Assembly (NCBI RefSeq): GCF_000003815.2
Contig: NC_049982.1
Coordinates: 30,974,407-31,038,406 of the forward strand
Origin: Branchiostoma floridae
Taxonomy: Eukaryota; Chordata; Leptocardii; Amphioxiformes; Branchiostomatidae
Reading direction: 5' to 3'
DNA: 64,000 nt
The notes under the pieces are model-generated. The model did no database searches. It was not told where the DNA came from and worked only from the letters and a program-made list of their open reading frames with translations. The number at the start of each line of letters is the position of its first letter. The first letter of the stretch is position 1. Of the stretch, positions 1-11,395 are shown piece by piece. The translations under genes were made by a program, and so were the position numbers.

Positions 1-181
1 ATAGTTTTGTGTTCTGGAAAAATCTGCCCTAAGCTGTGATTGGCTACTGACAGAAGAAGAAAGAACGCACCGCAGAAACAATAACCTACCGGGGTAACAT
101 TTGTGGTAGTCCGTCATCATTGTGACTCTTGTTACTTTTTTCATGTCTTTAATCCTTATGGTTTTCTTTTTCTTTCCTCAG

Positions 182-361
182 AACAACGTCTTGGGTTTCT
201 CATCTCCAACTGGCACCGCCGAAATTCAAAACATCCAGTTCCGGGACCCCTTCAGCGAGTTCGCCCGCTCCATCCGCGACTGTGTCGTTCTACGAGACTT
301 CAGGGTCCTCGTACAGAGAGTGCACCGGGACTTCACACTACTCAGCCAAAAGTACCAATAG
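182..361 (+). CDS. Last exon of a candidate IL-6/CNTF-type cytokine (5' part outside window)
   Basis: A pyrimidine-rich acceptor ending TTTCCTCAG at 181 opens a 59-codon phase-0 exon ending in TAG. The product would be secreted and signal through a class I cytokine receptor if the family call holds. The end of the peptide (FARSIRDCVVLRDFRVLVQR, then VHRDFTLLSQKYQ) is amphipathic and aligns with the last exon of the complete gene at 11396-15451: both start near an [ML]GF motif, share RDP, an RD..VV..F..L core and D.T.L near the end. In CNTF and CLCF1 the receptor-binding helix D has the same place and pattern. The upstream exons lie to the left of the window, so signal peptide and other helices cannot be checked. 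An unrelated helical protein is the alternative; the paralogue match makes coding very likely, the family name less so. Confidence 0.62.
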   Translation, partial: NNVLGFSSPTGTAEIQNIQFRDPFSEFARSIRDCVVLRDFRVLVQRVHRDFTLLSQKYQ

Positions 362-1195
362 AATACCTCCTAGAAATCACGTGGTCTTCACGTGGCTTTC
401 TTATAGAAATCACGTGATCGTCGCGTGACACGACGTATGCTTCGAAAGCATTAACGTAGTCATTCCGTCCTTTTTTTATTTATTTCTGGTATCCAGTCAG
501 GATTCAGAAAAAAAGTTGGCTCAATATATGAGCTGGTAAGCTTAAATTATTGTTGGAAACATAAAATGAGTCCAATACTGGTTTGCTAGCGTATTGTGTC
601 AACTGTAATGTGCAATATTACTTATTAGGAGCGTATACATTCCAGTGAAAATTATATTCCTATAGACCCTTCGGTGAACATGAAAATTTATACGATATGA
701 ATAAGAAATATTCTATGTCATGCGAATGTGAGAAATATTTTGATATCAAGTTCAGACAGTTTGTTAACTTATTTATTTATCTATCTATTTATTTATGTTA
801 CTTGTGTGGTCATATTATAACTTATGGTGAGCTAATTTATGGTGACTAGGGACCATAGTACCTTCTTGTTTCTTAATTTATTTGAGATATTTATTATAAG
901 GCTATAATACTTTGTTGACAAACCAGCGAAGATTATATTCGCTGTTATATTGTGTGGATCTATCTTTTATATGTTTCAGAGAGTTTCTATCTATTTATAT
1001 CTATTTATAAGTTTGTAATGTTCAAACTTTTTATGTGTTGTCGGGACCATATGAAATGAAAGATTTATACTATTTATGACATGTTTTATTTATGAATCTG
1101 GGTACGAATTTTATAAACGAAGTTAATAATTTATTGACAAATATGCTGCTGTTATAAGACAAGTTCGATTAATAAAATTGAACACGTCACTTATA
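362..1195 (+). other. Probable 3' UTR with poly(A) signal
   Basis: AT-rich stretch after the stop codon at 359-361 with no supportable ORF. AATAAA at 1171-1176 is the first well-placed poly(A) signal. The stretch contains several ATTTA pentamers. The UTR assignment is inferred from position. Confidence 0.45.
769..797 (+). promoter_or_regulatory. AU-rich element (overlapping ATTTA motifs)
   Basis: TTATTTATTTAT at 769-780 and TATTTATTTATG at 786-797 are overlapping AUUUA pentamers that include the UUAUUUAUU nonamer class. Such elements destabilise cytokine mRNAs in vertebrates. The place in the presumed 3' UTR of a cytokine-like gene fits, but AT-rich DNA can produce them by chance. Confidence 0.4.
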
Positions 1196-1561
1196 CATTT
1201 TGTTCTTTGTTGTTATTTTTCACCCAAACATTGCCTGGTAACCACTCACCACGGGTCGCCTTAGGTGAAACTTAAGCTTATGGGCTCAAGATAACAATAT
1301 TGCATAAGAGCAAATTTGAAGAACATATTGTTTGGTACACCATACTCTATGTGTTTGGTCATCTGTTTAACCTTGATCACATGAATTTTATAATGAAGGC
1401 AATTTAAAAAAAAAAAAAAACTTTTGTTTTTGTTTTTTCATTCGCACGCTCACATCATGACTGTGTTTACACAATATCTCACTAGCTGGGGTTAATGACC
1501 CATTCTCCGAGACGGCTCAATAACTGTACATATAGGGTTGGCCACTTGGAGTGCTATATTA

Positions 1562-2063
1562 GGCCACAGCAAGTAAATTTTATGGATGACATCAGCGCGC
1601 GCTTTAGTTTTCGCCTGATTCCAGAAAAAAAACAATGTTTTTTTTTCTTCTGCAAGGATGGTCAACATGACGATAAAGTATCAAAATGAGCAAATATATT
1701 GTGTTGTAGCCTAATAATTGTACTTGTAGAAGTGACACTTGCGAGGTACCCAGGACTGTAGTTCTGAGTGAAGCTATGAGTGTGGTTACCAACTTTGTTG
1801 GTGATGTCAGTCTACCACACTAATGTCACTTTTACCACACCAGTACATGTCTTGAATACAGGAATGAATGCCTTGTTGGCTCTGATACCATGTTTTGTCC
1901 CTTTAATTCGTTTTACAACAGTCTTCACAACTTTATGGTGACTATTTTCTAAAATGTAGCCATCTTGTTTTTTCTTCACCTATCTTGTTTTTTTTTTTCG
2001 CCCTATCGCACTATTTTCGCAGTCTGCAGAGGATGTCATCCATAAAATTTACTTGCTGTGGCC
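1562..2063. mobile_element. PIF/Harbinger-like MITE, copy 1
   Basis: Perfect 32-bp terminal inverted repeats begin GGCCACAGCAAGTAAATTTT and end in GATGACATC. They are flanked by TTA at 1559-1561 and 2064-2066, a 3-bp TWA target duplication as in PIF/Harbinger elements. No transposase is present. The interior resembles 14100-14420, a partial copy in the cytokine gene. Confidence 0.75.
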
Positions 2064-2177
2064 TTAGTCAGGCAAGCTCTTATCAGTTTGGGGGATTTCT
2101 AGAGCTATGAAGGATGTCATCTATACTATCAAATCTTCCAACCTTCCACTCTTTACAGTAAACTACATCTCGTATCT

Positions 2178-2378
2178 CACGAACACACCTACAGCACAAG
2201 ATCCGCAAAACGCAATGACTTCAAACTAACAAAACCAAAAACAACAGCTGCAACGAAGTCTTTTCTCTACCGGTGCTCAAAATCCTACAACACTCTTCCA
2301 CAACATATCAGATCATCCGTTCCATCATCCTTCAAACTACTCATCAAAGACAGGCTAAAAAGGACTCAAACATTCTGA
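2178..2378 (+). pseudogene. 3' end of a non-LTR retrotransposon RT ORF
   Basis: An open stretch ends HIRSSVPSSFKLLIKDRLKR plus a short tail and TGA. It matches the usual C-terminus of CR1/L2/Rex-type reverse-transcriptase ORFs: an HxYxTRSA-like start, a YNTLPQHI box and a terminal FK..IKD.L. It is followed by a short 3' tail and tandem AACAATA units to about 2548. It is a 5'-truncated insertion with no RT core. Confidence 0.65.
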
Positions 2379-3293
2379 ACTGGTAGCACATTGAAATTGA
2401 TGTAAATATGTATATACTATGTAATGTTATGTGTATGTGTACCAATGTAATTGTGTATGTTTTAATGTATGACCCCAGGAAGAGTAGTGGATGCACATGT
2501 GTATTCACTAATGGGTGTCATTTTAACAATAAACAATAAACAATAAATCAACGTACCCACAGAGAAGTGATCCAACGCATATAGTTATGTAAGGTCAAAA
2601 ATAAATGCTGGTATATTCCATATCACATTTTGATTACAGATAGAAATTACATAAGCGCAAATATCTTCATAAAATGAGCAAAGAAATACAATAGTACACA
2701 TTTAGTACGCGTTTTTCATCACCTATTCAAAGGTTGATCAGAGTGAGAAATACAGTGTTAAAACTTCATCACGCAGATATGAGATTAAAAAGTGTGTGTC
2801 CATTGCCGATCGACACCCCTCCTGGGGCCTTCAAAGATAGTGTTGGCAGGTTTTTGCTAGCTATAGGGTTTATCGGGTTACTCTAGAAGTAGAGGCGCTT
2901 GTTGGTATTGACGCTTTTATCGGGCTTTCTTCAAACAAAACGTAAAAGAAAACAGAAAAGAGAAAGCCCTATAAAATCATCTAAAATACGTAAAAAAAAA
3001 CAACCAGATGCGAACCTCTGCTTAGGAAATTAGTCGGGTAACCGAAAAAAATATACTTTTAAAATGTTCTCAAGGTCACCATGTGCCCAGTACTGCGCTT
3101 CAAATATAAATCGCTAGAAGGTGCACCTAATCATGCAGATATTAGGGTTTTCATTCTCCTGTGTCATTAAGGTTATAGCAACTGAACCATGGTACGGAAG
3201 CATATCTAAGTCACTTTTCTTAGCGAAGCTTTACTTTAGAAAACGTAAAACTCACGGCAAAATTGTTTGAATTGTTGAAAAGCTTAAAATTAA

Positions 3294-3698
3294 AGCCATG
3301 TTGATCTAATTGTAATGATGACATCCGCTCGCGCATGAATTTTCCGCCGTTTCCAAACAATCCGCCGTTTCCAAAAATCCAAACATTCTGTAAATCGTAC
3401 AAAGCAGCTTCAAAAAAAGGAAATATGAGCCGTGGATTGCAAAAAACAAATATTAGAAACCCATAATAATGTCATAGAATATTCCATGTATACTAAGGCC
3501 AAAGAAGATGTACATGTGAAGACTCTATTATTCGGTATACTATGTTGTGTGTGTTCAGTCATATGTTCAACCTTCCTGGCCCCTCAGATTTCATAATAAA
3601 TGCAATATTTTTGTCGATTTTTTTCTTTTTATTCGCACGCTCGCATCAGTTTTTGAGTTACCAGAGGATGTCATCCATATAATCTAATCAGTATGACC
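3294..3698. mobile_element. PIF/Harbinger-like MITE, copy 2
   Basis: The left end runs AGCCATGTTGATCTAATT and on to GATGACATCC; the right end GGATGTCATCCATATAATC is its inverted counterpart. TAA flanks both ends (3291-3293, 3699-3701). Same family as the copies at 23132, 55290 and 60381. Confidence 0.7.
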
Positions 3699-3712
3699 TA
3701 AGGCTCGTATGT

Positions 3713-3831
3713 TACTACTCTCCAAGCAGAGGTTGTTGGGGAAAATCGTGACCGGCCGGTCGAAAAAAGAAAAAAATCATGAAAGGAAAAGGTCACGATT
3801 TTTCCCACCAACCTCTGCTTGTAGAGTAGTA
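3713..3831. mobile_element. Short foldback element
   Basis: Inverted arms of roughly 40 bp: TACTCTCCAAGCAGAGGTTG with GGGGAAAATCGTGACC on the left and the complement ending CCAACCTCTGCTTGTAGAGT on the right, separated by an A-rich centre. A half copy lies near 8476-8510. Non-coding. Confidence 0.6.
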
Positions 3832-4450
3832 TGTTACGTCAATTTGACCTGAGCTCCCGGTAATCCACGTGTCTGGTTGCCTATCTTGTCGAAAGATCTT
3901 GAAATCCATCAGCGATTTAGTCAGGTTTTCTCATGTGCTCAAGTAACGTTGTATAAAAGTTCTAAATCAGAAATCAACTGGCTGATTTTTTTATATTTTT
4001 TTATTCAACATCAAAGTACAGAACAGGACAGAGAGGTAATACACTCTAGCAGTACGCTGATATTCACATCACCTCTCAAAAAAAAAGATAACTGACAAAA
4101 AACAATAAATGACAATATCAAAACAAACAGTTCACAGCTCAGCTATTTACATATAAGTCAGGTTACAAGGTAGTTGCAAAACGTTTCGTATGTACAATAT
4201 ATAACTGGGTTAACTATAAGATGCTGCAGTTTGTAGAATGTGATAGGAAAGGTGAACCCAACAATAGTAGATGGATACGGGCTGATTCGGATAACCTATT
4301 GAAGTAAAGAGTATTGCCTAGCAGGTTCTGTAGATTGCCGAAAAAATTAATTCTGTATTGTTGATATGTAGGGCAGTATGACAAAAAATGGCTGATTAAT
4401 AACAACCAACTGGAACCTTTCTGGCCATTATAAATGTGTAAATGAATGAT

Positions 4451-4553
4451 AGCCTGAGTACCATCCTCCGTAGTGACCGCCCGCTCAATACTTTTGCTTA
4501 ACATTGCTAACCTCGGATATCCAGCGGTAACAACGGAGGATGGCACTCAGGCT
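4451..4553. repeat. Small inverted repeat (foldback)
   Basis: AGCCTGAGTACCATCCTCCG at 4451 is matched in inverse by CGGAGGATGGCACTCAGGCT ending at 4553. The hairpin is about 100 bp and borders the GGAT minisatellite. Confidence 0.5.
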
Positions 4554-4599
4554 AGATGAATGACGGAAGAAATGAAGGAATCAATGGAAGTATGAAGGA

Positions 4600-4890
4600 A
4601 TAAAGGGATGGGTGAATGTAGAAATGAAGGGATGGATAGATGATCGAATGAATGAATGGATGGACGCAACGATGGAGGGATAAAGGAAGGATAGATAAAT
4701 GGATAGATGGTTGGATGGATGGATGGATGGATGGATGGATGAAGAAATGGATGGATGGATGGATGAAGAAATGGATGGATGGATGGATGAAGAAATGGAT
4801 GGATGGATGGATGGATGAAGAAATGGATGGATGATCGAATGAAGGAAGGAAGGAGAGAAGGAAGGAATGAAGGAAGGAATGGATGATTTA
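4600..4890. repeat. GGAT/GAAT minisatellite
   Basis: Dense GGAT, GAAT and GAAGAAATGGAT units. The period of four makes all frames open for a while, giving Ser-Ile-His-Pro or Trp-Met-Asp-Gly strings that are not proteins. Confidence 0.9.
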
Positions 4891-5562
4891 AGACATAGAT
4901 GAATAAAGGAATCATGTCAATGAAAGCCTATATTTATGTGTCTGACGACAGTCTCTCAGATAACACATACCATCATTGAAAGTAGGAAAGCTGCTTGGCA
5001 CTTTTTACTGTGAAGTTCGCTGAACGATATAATGTAAGATTTCAGCAGGGATCATTGCACTGTTGGTCAGTGACATGTCTGACATGTGGTTCTGGGATTT
5101 GCTGTGAACTTTAATGAACCTATAAACAGGTCAATGTTCCCTGATTCAACGCGCAGGTCTTCTAGAAGGTCAATCTCATGTTCGGCAACCTATTTCGCAA
5201 TGTCACGACTGGGTGTGGGAGGGGGGCACCGATTGAACTATAAAATTCCACAGAGAACACTCACCGGTGCCAATGTCCTTGCTGGTACGAAATTAGCGAT
5301 CCCACAGCTGTAAATACTTGTAAATAAGATAGAAGTCGAGTTACGGAAATATTTTGAGACTCCGTTCTAAGTGTAAACGACACCTTATACAAGTACTCTG
5401 CTCTAGAGTGGAGTGAGGCAGGACAACTCAAGGTGTATTTTTTATGGTGTTATATGGTACAAACTGTACATAAGTCAATGTATAACCTGTTACCTGAACG
5501 TATTTAGCAGAACATCAGAATCATCTTAAAGTTATACTTCCAGACATAGTTTGAACCAGTCT

Positions 5563-5905
5563 TTGAGAATTCCGAAAGTTAAGTTAGATTCAGCGAAAAG
5601 AACACTTGCATATAGAGGCGCAGAAAGCTGGAATGCACTCCTACTTGCTGTGAAAACTACATCATCCACAGTCCACACACAAAACATTGTTCAATAACAT
5701 TGTGTGACCTCTGACCTCCATCCCCTTAAGTTAACGACTTGGAACGGAAATGGATATAAGTGGTTTTACTTTTGTTGTATTATGTAATTATTGTATTGCA
5801 TGTATGTATTATTTTTTTTTCTGTATCCAGGGTCTCCATAAAAAGCAGTGTCAGTCACTGATGGAGCTAACCCTGGTAAAAGAAGACATAAATAAATAAA
5901 TATAA
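5563..5905 (+). mobile_element. 3' end of a non-LTR retrotransposon (5'-truncated)
   Basis: 5563-5697 reads as an RT C-terminal tail (LAYRGAESWNALLLAVKTT before a stop), the usual 'RGA..WN.LP' box of CR1/L2 ORFs. A 3' UTR and AAATAAATAAATATAAATA tail end near 5905. Nothing upstream encodes an RT core. Confidence 0.6.
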
Positions 5906-6688
5906 ATAAATACGCATAAGCGGTATGACGGAAACATAGGATCCGGGCCGTAGAAAGAAGTAATATAGGAGAAGGTGAATCTATATTGTTTGCATAAACC
6001 GTCTGTATAACAGACTTAAACGACACATGTCGACACCATGTTCAAAATATGTGCGTTTTTTTTTACAGGGAAGTTTGCTGAACAATGTTTTGCTGAACAA
6101 AGATTTGGGTTCATCGCACCTTCGGTCAGTGACACGTATGCTGGAGACGTTCTGTACTTGGTGTTTTGCTGTGACCCTGAATAACCTATCCAAAGGTCAA
6201 TGTTCTTTGGTTCACCACGCAAGTCTTTTAGAAGTCCAAGTTCAGGAACAAATTTTGCAATGTCACGACTGGGTGTGGGAGGGGGGCGCTGTGGGTGTCA
6301 CCTGTTTGACGAATCACTATGAAACTGGGAAAGCGCTGACTGGGACCGAAAAATTAAATTCCCTAGTTGTAAATGGTTTCATTATTTGCTTAGGCACCCG
6401 GCATGGCGTAACACACCCGAGTTGTAAGATCTGGAGTTTTACGGAGATTTGGACATGGTGTATGTTGAGACTTTTCGAAGCGTAGTCGACACCAGTATAC
6501 CCGTAGGACTCAGCTAAGGGTGTAAAAAACTCCATTACTTTTATGTCAGAACCCCCTTATTGATTTAAATGGCTCCAGTTCTTCCTTTCAAAGACACAGA
6601 ATAAGGTAATAAATTGACGTTCCCGGTCAGAACAGAAACCTCCAATAAAAAGGTACTTGCCGCGTAATAATGACCGCACGTGGTGTAA

Positions 6689-6880
6689 CGCTAGTTTACC
6701 TTTATCCGCTTGGTAACCTATATCCATTATGTCTAATACCATGGTACATAGGGATACTAAGTGGGTGGGCGGTGGTTTTAATCTAGAATATTGCATTTTG
6801 AATCCACCGTCCGTCGACTTGATAACCTAAATACCCTCTACAACGGATATAGGTTACGCCGGATAAAGGTGAACTAACGT
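6689..6880. mobile_element. MITE of the 'TTCACCTTTATCC' family, copy 1
   Basis: The left end CTAGTTTACCTTTATCCG with GGTAACCTATATCC is matched by an inverted right end (GGATATAGGTTACG then GGATAAAGGTGAACTA). Other copies are near 13548, 22776, 34750, 38795 and 51226. Confidence 0.65.
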
Positions 6881-7884
6881 TATACGTAAACTGTGTACAC
6901 AAACTGTGGGTATATAAGCAAAGCACAGGACAACGCGTTCTAGATAGGAATAAAAAAGAAAAGATGCGTGTGGAGTGTGTACAAAAAAGTGCGTGTTACG
7001 TTGTAACAGACGCACAGGACACTGGTTCTAGATAGAAGAGATGTAAAACAAGACAAGATGTATGTAAAGTGTTACAAAACTGTGGGTATAACAGAAACAC
7101 AGAAAAACGGTTCCAGATAGAAGTAAAACAAGACAAGATATAACGTCATGTTAATTGTGAACAAAAACTTTGATTCTAACAGAAACACAGGACAGCGGTT
7201 CTAAAAATAGGAGTAAAAAAGACAAGATGTATGTAAAGTTTGTGCCAAAACCGTGATTCTAACAGAAACACAGGGCAGCGGTGCTAGATAGAAGTAAACC
7301 GAAACAAGTATGTAAAGTGAGTAACGTTACATCATGATTGAAAGATGTGCTTTTTTTTTACAGTGAAGTTTGCTGAACAAGGTAAGATTTGGGGTTCATT
7401 GCACCTTTGGTCAGTGACATGTATGCCATGGAGTCGTTCTGTGACACTGAATAACCTACCCACAGGTCAATGTTCGCTGGTTCATCACAACTTCAAGTTC
7501 AGGAACAAATTTTGCAAGGTCACGACCGTGTGGGAGGGGGGCGCTGTGGGTGTCACATGTTTGACAAATCACTATGGAATTCTGGGAAGGCGCTGACTGG
7601 TACAGAATAACAACTCCCTAGCCGTAAATCAACAACTACATGTACCTAGCTGAGTATAGAGTAAAATTTTGTGCGGTCGTTCATTTTGTGGAGTGTTCGG
7701 CTCACAACATAGAGGTTCCACGGGTTCGAGTGTTGTCACATCACAAGTCTTGTGTATTGTGGAAAGGCAATTTACACAACTTTCTTTACTTTACACAGGT
7801 GCAAACATCGGCAAGGGGAAGTCCATAGGGTTTGGACGTTAACTGGAGGTCCCGTATTGGAGAAAAGAAGAGAGACAATGGAGA

Positions 7885-7931
7885 GAGACACACACAAACA
7901 CACATACAGAGAGAGAGAGAGAGAGAGAGAT
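7885..7931. repeat. Purine-rich simple repeat
   Basis: (CACA)n followed by (GA)n. Low complexity only. Confidence 0.85.
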
Positions 7932-8532
7932 CTGCTCGGAGAGGAAGATCAGACAAAAAAGGCAGCCTGGTAACAATTCTGATCGGACCGAACATGGGCA
8001 TTTTACAGCCAGCCCTACCAAGGATATCCTTTCTGTAAACCTATTTTTCCAAGTGGACTTTCTGATAAAATAAAAGTTAAAACCAACCCCTTCAAATTCC
8101 GGGCGTGTATCAATAAACTGGGCGGGAGGGCAACAAACCCTGCACCGTATGGATGTCAGGGGTCTCGCGATGGTATAGTGTACAGTTTTATTGTGAAAAT
8201 CGTGACCTTTTTCGTATGTGTCGTATATCTGTCTTAGCTCTCGTGTCCTGTCGTAGATCTAGTCTTAAAGTTAAGATCCTTGATATTTGATAACAATTGT
8301 TTGTGAGCATGATTTCGAATATGGTTTCTTTTTAACTTGCTAGACTTCAGCTTTTAGTGCAATTCTCCCAAGAGGAGTATATCCAAATGCCAAAACAATT
8401 CAGACTTGACACAAAAGTCTGCAACGTTAAATATGTCAAAGATGCAAAGAAAAAGACGGCATGTAAGAAATGGGTCACGATTTTCCCATCAACCTCTGCT
8501 TGGAGAGACGGTATGGTGACCATCGCGGCAAT

Positions 8533-8731
8533 CCAGTACTGTAAATGCATTTAAGTTCACGTGGATTTAATTTTGCGTTAGCGGGAAAATAGAGTTTTTG
8601 CGGTGGTTTTAAGTTCACGGTAGCGCCATAGACTTTAGTTAAACATCATGATGGAAATTTTTTTGCGGTGGTTTAAAGGTCGCGGTGAAGTGGCCACCGC
8701 ATAAACCGCGAACATTTCTGCATTTACGGTA
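8533..8731. mobile_element. MITE with TACTGTAAATGCA ends
   Basis: TACTGTAAATGCATTTAAGT at the left is matched by TTTCTGCATTTACGGTA at the right, with a G-rich, TTTTTGCGGTGGTTT-containing interior. Non-coding foldback element. Confidence 0.55.
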
Positions 8732-10496
8732 TCTTGCAGAACGCGCGTAGACAACATTCCGTCACCAGTGGGGTGTTTGTCGGCCACATGTACCTAATTG
8801 GTTCTAAACGTCCTTGGCGATCGATTTGGTGACCTTATTTCGATCTCCAAGCAGATGATAGTATAGGAAAGGAAAAAATCGTGCCATATTCTTACGTTCA
8901 AATCTTTAAGCTTTGTCAATATTCGGCCTAGTCCCTTTCAACATATACATAAAAGTTTCCTACCCCTTATAACGAGATTTTTTCTTCAAACCGTTTGAAT
9001 GCACTTTATCTAGATAGGTACACATACAGAAAAAAAAGACATATGTACACATAAGCGAGGCCCACAACACACAAATTTAGATACACATTTACTTTACGTG
9101 GTGTGCTTTTAGAGAACAGTGAAGAATGCGCTAAGACAAGAATGTGCATTTGGAGAATGCACTTGTGATCTTACAAAGGTTTTTGTTTGATTTTGTAATA
9201 GAAAGCTTCGAAGACTGGTATGATTATATACTCTTAATGGAAACAATATTTAGCTTAGGCGAATCCTTGTAAGATCTATGAATTGTGTTACGTTCTATAT
9301 CCGCAAAAAAACTATTAGCATGTACGTTATATACAACAATGAAGTATGCTCTTCAATTGGGAAAAAGGTACGCTTCTATAAATTTTGTTACGGTCTATAA
9401 CAAGAAAATTAATAAGCCTGCACATTGTACAACAATGACAGAAATATCCTCTTCAATTGTAAACAAGATACGTTTCCTAGTGTCCCATATTTCTATAGCA
9501 CAAAACAAATTCATATTTCGTAGGCAATTATTAGATAGACCATGTAATATATGTATACGATCAACATTTTGTATCACTGTGATTGTACTTCATGAATTAT
9601 TAATTATCACAATGATCCGCGCTTAGCTTGAAAGACCATAAACGTATGTTAAAGTATTTCATAAATTCATTGATTAAACTGAACTTTAACGCTCTACATG
9701 TATTGATGTGAAGGTACGTGTATGGCGAATAATGCTAGAACTCTCTGTACCCCCCCTCCCCCTCGTTCAAGAAGGAGAGAAATTGCTTTGTCCCAAAAAA
9801 TAGATTGTTGTCTGGTTTCCTGCAATAATTAGCTAGAGGAGACATGTGGTTTAAAAATAGATTTTTTGGCTTAAATTAGAAATTTTGTTCTTTATTTAGC
9901 TCGTCCTTCGTTTGACATAACGAGCAGCGTCTCCTTTTTTGAAAAACTCCATACACCGAGAGTGTTTCTTATTAGTGAAAACAGCAGACGGCCGTCCTCC
10001 AAGGAAGCTAGAAATATTAATAGACTCAAATGCGCTAAAAATAAGTGCGCTGACAGAAAACGGAATTTATAATGCTGTCGGAAGACGAGGGCCCGCGGTG
10101 TATTAGACGTGGGATGGTACAAAATGGGGTCAACTAATACCGGTGGGGAGTGCGGGGGTATGTACAAAAATGCGGTCAGATACAGCGTCACTATACGAAG
10201 ACGACGTTTAAAACACACTTTTACAAACTATAAAACGATTCTCTTGGTCAATTGTTCAACTTTCACATACTTTGGATACTTCAGGCATTAGAAGCGCCCC
10301 CTACCATGCAGTTCATGAGAACAACTTTCAACACAGATTCGTTGAATATGGATGATTGCGGACTTGAAAAAAACTTACAAAAAAGATCGGTCGAAAAAGA
10401 AAAAAAGGACCCACTACGTCAACCTATCGGAAAAGTGGCGGACAGTATTATTCATAGATCTATAGTATACAGAAAACTGAGAAAAGGAACGGATAA
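8732..10496. other. Gene-free AT-rich stretch
   Basis: Only short unsupported ORFs and homopolymers (for example the C-rich tract near 9750-9765). I see no splice-supported exon, RNA gene or clear repeat ends. Confidence 0.5.
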
Positions 10497-10964
10497 GGCC
10501 GCAGCAAGTAAATGTATGGATAAAGTCCTCTGCAGACTACAAAGTTAACGAGAGAGCGAGCGAAAAAATACAAGACAAAACGAGTAAAACCAGAGATATA
10601 GCTTTTCAAAGAAGACACCATAAACGTTGTAAGAAGAAAGAATTGAAGCAACAAAAAATTATATCACTTCCAATAATTAAAGTCTTTTATTTCTGTATTC
10701 AAGAGGTGCGCAAAGTGACACGAATGTGGTAGACTGATATCATCTACAAGTTCACAACTACAGTGATGGCTACCACGATGGTGCCACGTTTAATGTCGAA
10801 CTTGTTTTCTTTGCTTGCTACATTTTCCCACTAGTGTCACTTTTACAAGTATAATCAAGGCTACCACACAAGGCTATCTCTGATTTTTAGTACGTTCTTG
10901 TCATGTTAACCATGTTTTCCTTTGCAAAATCAGGCAAAAACCATAAAACATCATTGCTGTGGCC
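10497..10964. mobile_element. PIF/Harbinger-like MITE, copy 3 (diverged)
   Basis: GGCCGCAGCAAGTAAATGTA at the left pairs with the diverged right end ATTGCTGTGGCC. Flanks are TAA and TAG. The TIR is close to that of the copy at 1562-2063. The 98-aa ORF that reads into the left end is therefore not a gene. Confidence 0.6.
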
Positions 10965-11302
10965 TAGATCCAAAAAGTGCAATCTTTTTTTTTTTGGGGG
11001 GGGGGGGGGTAGAGGTTAAAGTTACTGCCATTTGGTCCTAGTCGGCATTCAAATTTCTTCAAGAGCCATGTAACGACGACCATATTTAGATGTAAAACAA
11101 GAATCTAGGCGATATATAAAAACCATTCGCTTGTTAGAAAAGGAAGTAGGTTGAAGAACTGAAAACAGACAAGTTGTTGACAAAGCTATCTGGTGGTGCG
11201 AAGTCACAGAAAGGTTTTGTGGGAGGGTCTAGTCCCGACAGGACATCCGCACACCTACTGCGTCGCTGATCAAAGACTCTATCCATCAACAACCTTCATT
11301 TC

Positions 11303-11345
11303 TATATAAAAACCTTCTTCGGTCATAATCCGCACTTAGTTCAGA
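11303..11345 (+). promoter_or_regulatory. TATA box and start region of the cytokine gene
   Basis: TATATAAA at 11303-11310 is followed about 27-30 bases later by TTAGTTCAGAACG, a plausible initiator. The first ATG is at 11396, giving a 5' UTR of about 55-60 bases. The spacing is that of a classic TATA promoter. The start site itself is inferred. Confidence 0.6.
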
Positions 11346-11395
11346 ACGTTGATCGACCGAAGCAGACACGTACACCCTTTGGAACTACTAGAGAC

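Larger units (their letters stand above)
4985..7610. repeat. Three degenerate copies of a dispersed repeat
   Basis: About 4985-5310, 6055-6350 and 7345-7600 share the same order of blocks: a GAAGTTTGCTGAACAA-type start, a GGTCAGTGACA block, CCTGAATAACCTA with AGGTCAATGTTC, and a GTGTGGGAGGGGGGCGCTGTG block. The short ORFs across them are not conserved in frame. The 6900-7340 interval is made of similar degenerate 60-70 bp units containing ACAGAAACACAGGA. No gene seen. Confidence 0.6.

Noticed and set aside
4547-4915. 122-aa reverse ORF of Ser-Ile-His-Pro repeats
   Set aside because: Produced by the GGAT minisatellite.
6027-6485. 152-aa forward ORF
   Set aside because: It lies in a dispersed repeat whose other copies (4985-5310, 7345-7600) do not keep the frame.
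9285-9626. 113-aa forward ORF
   Set aside because: Random-looking composition, no splice context, no paralogue.
10252-10548. 98-aa forward ORF
   Set aside because: Its end lies in a MITE terminal repeat; no splice or homology support.
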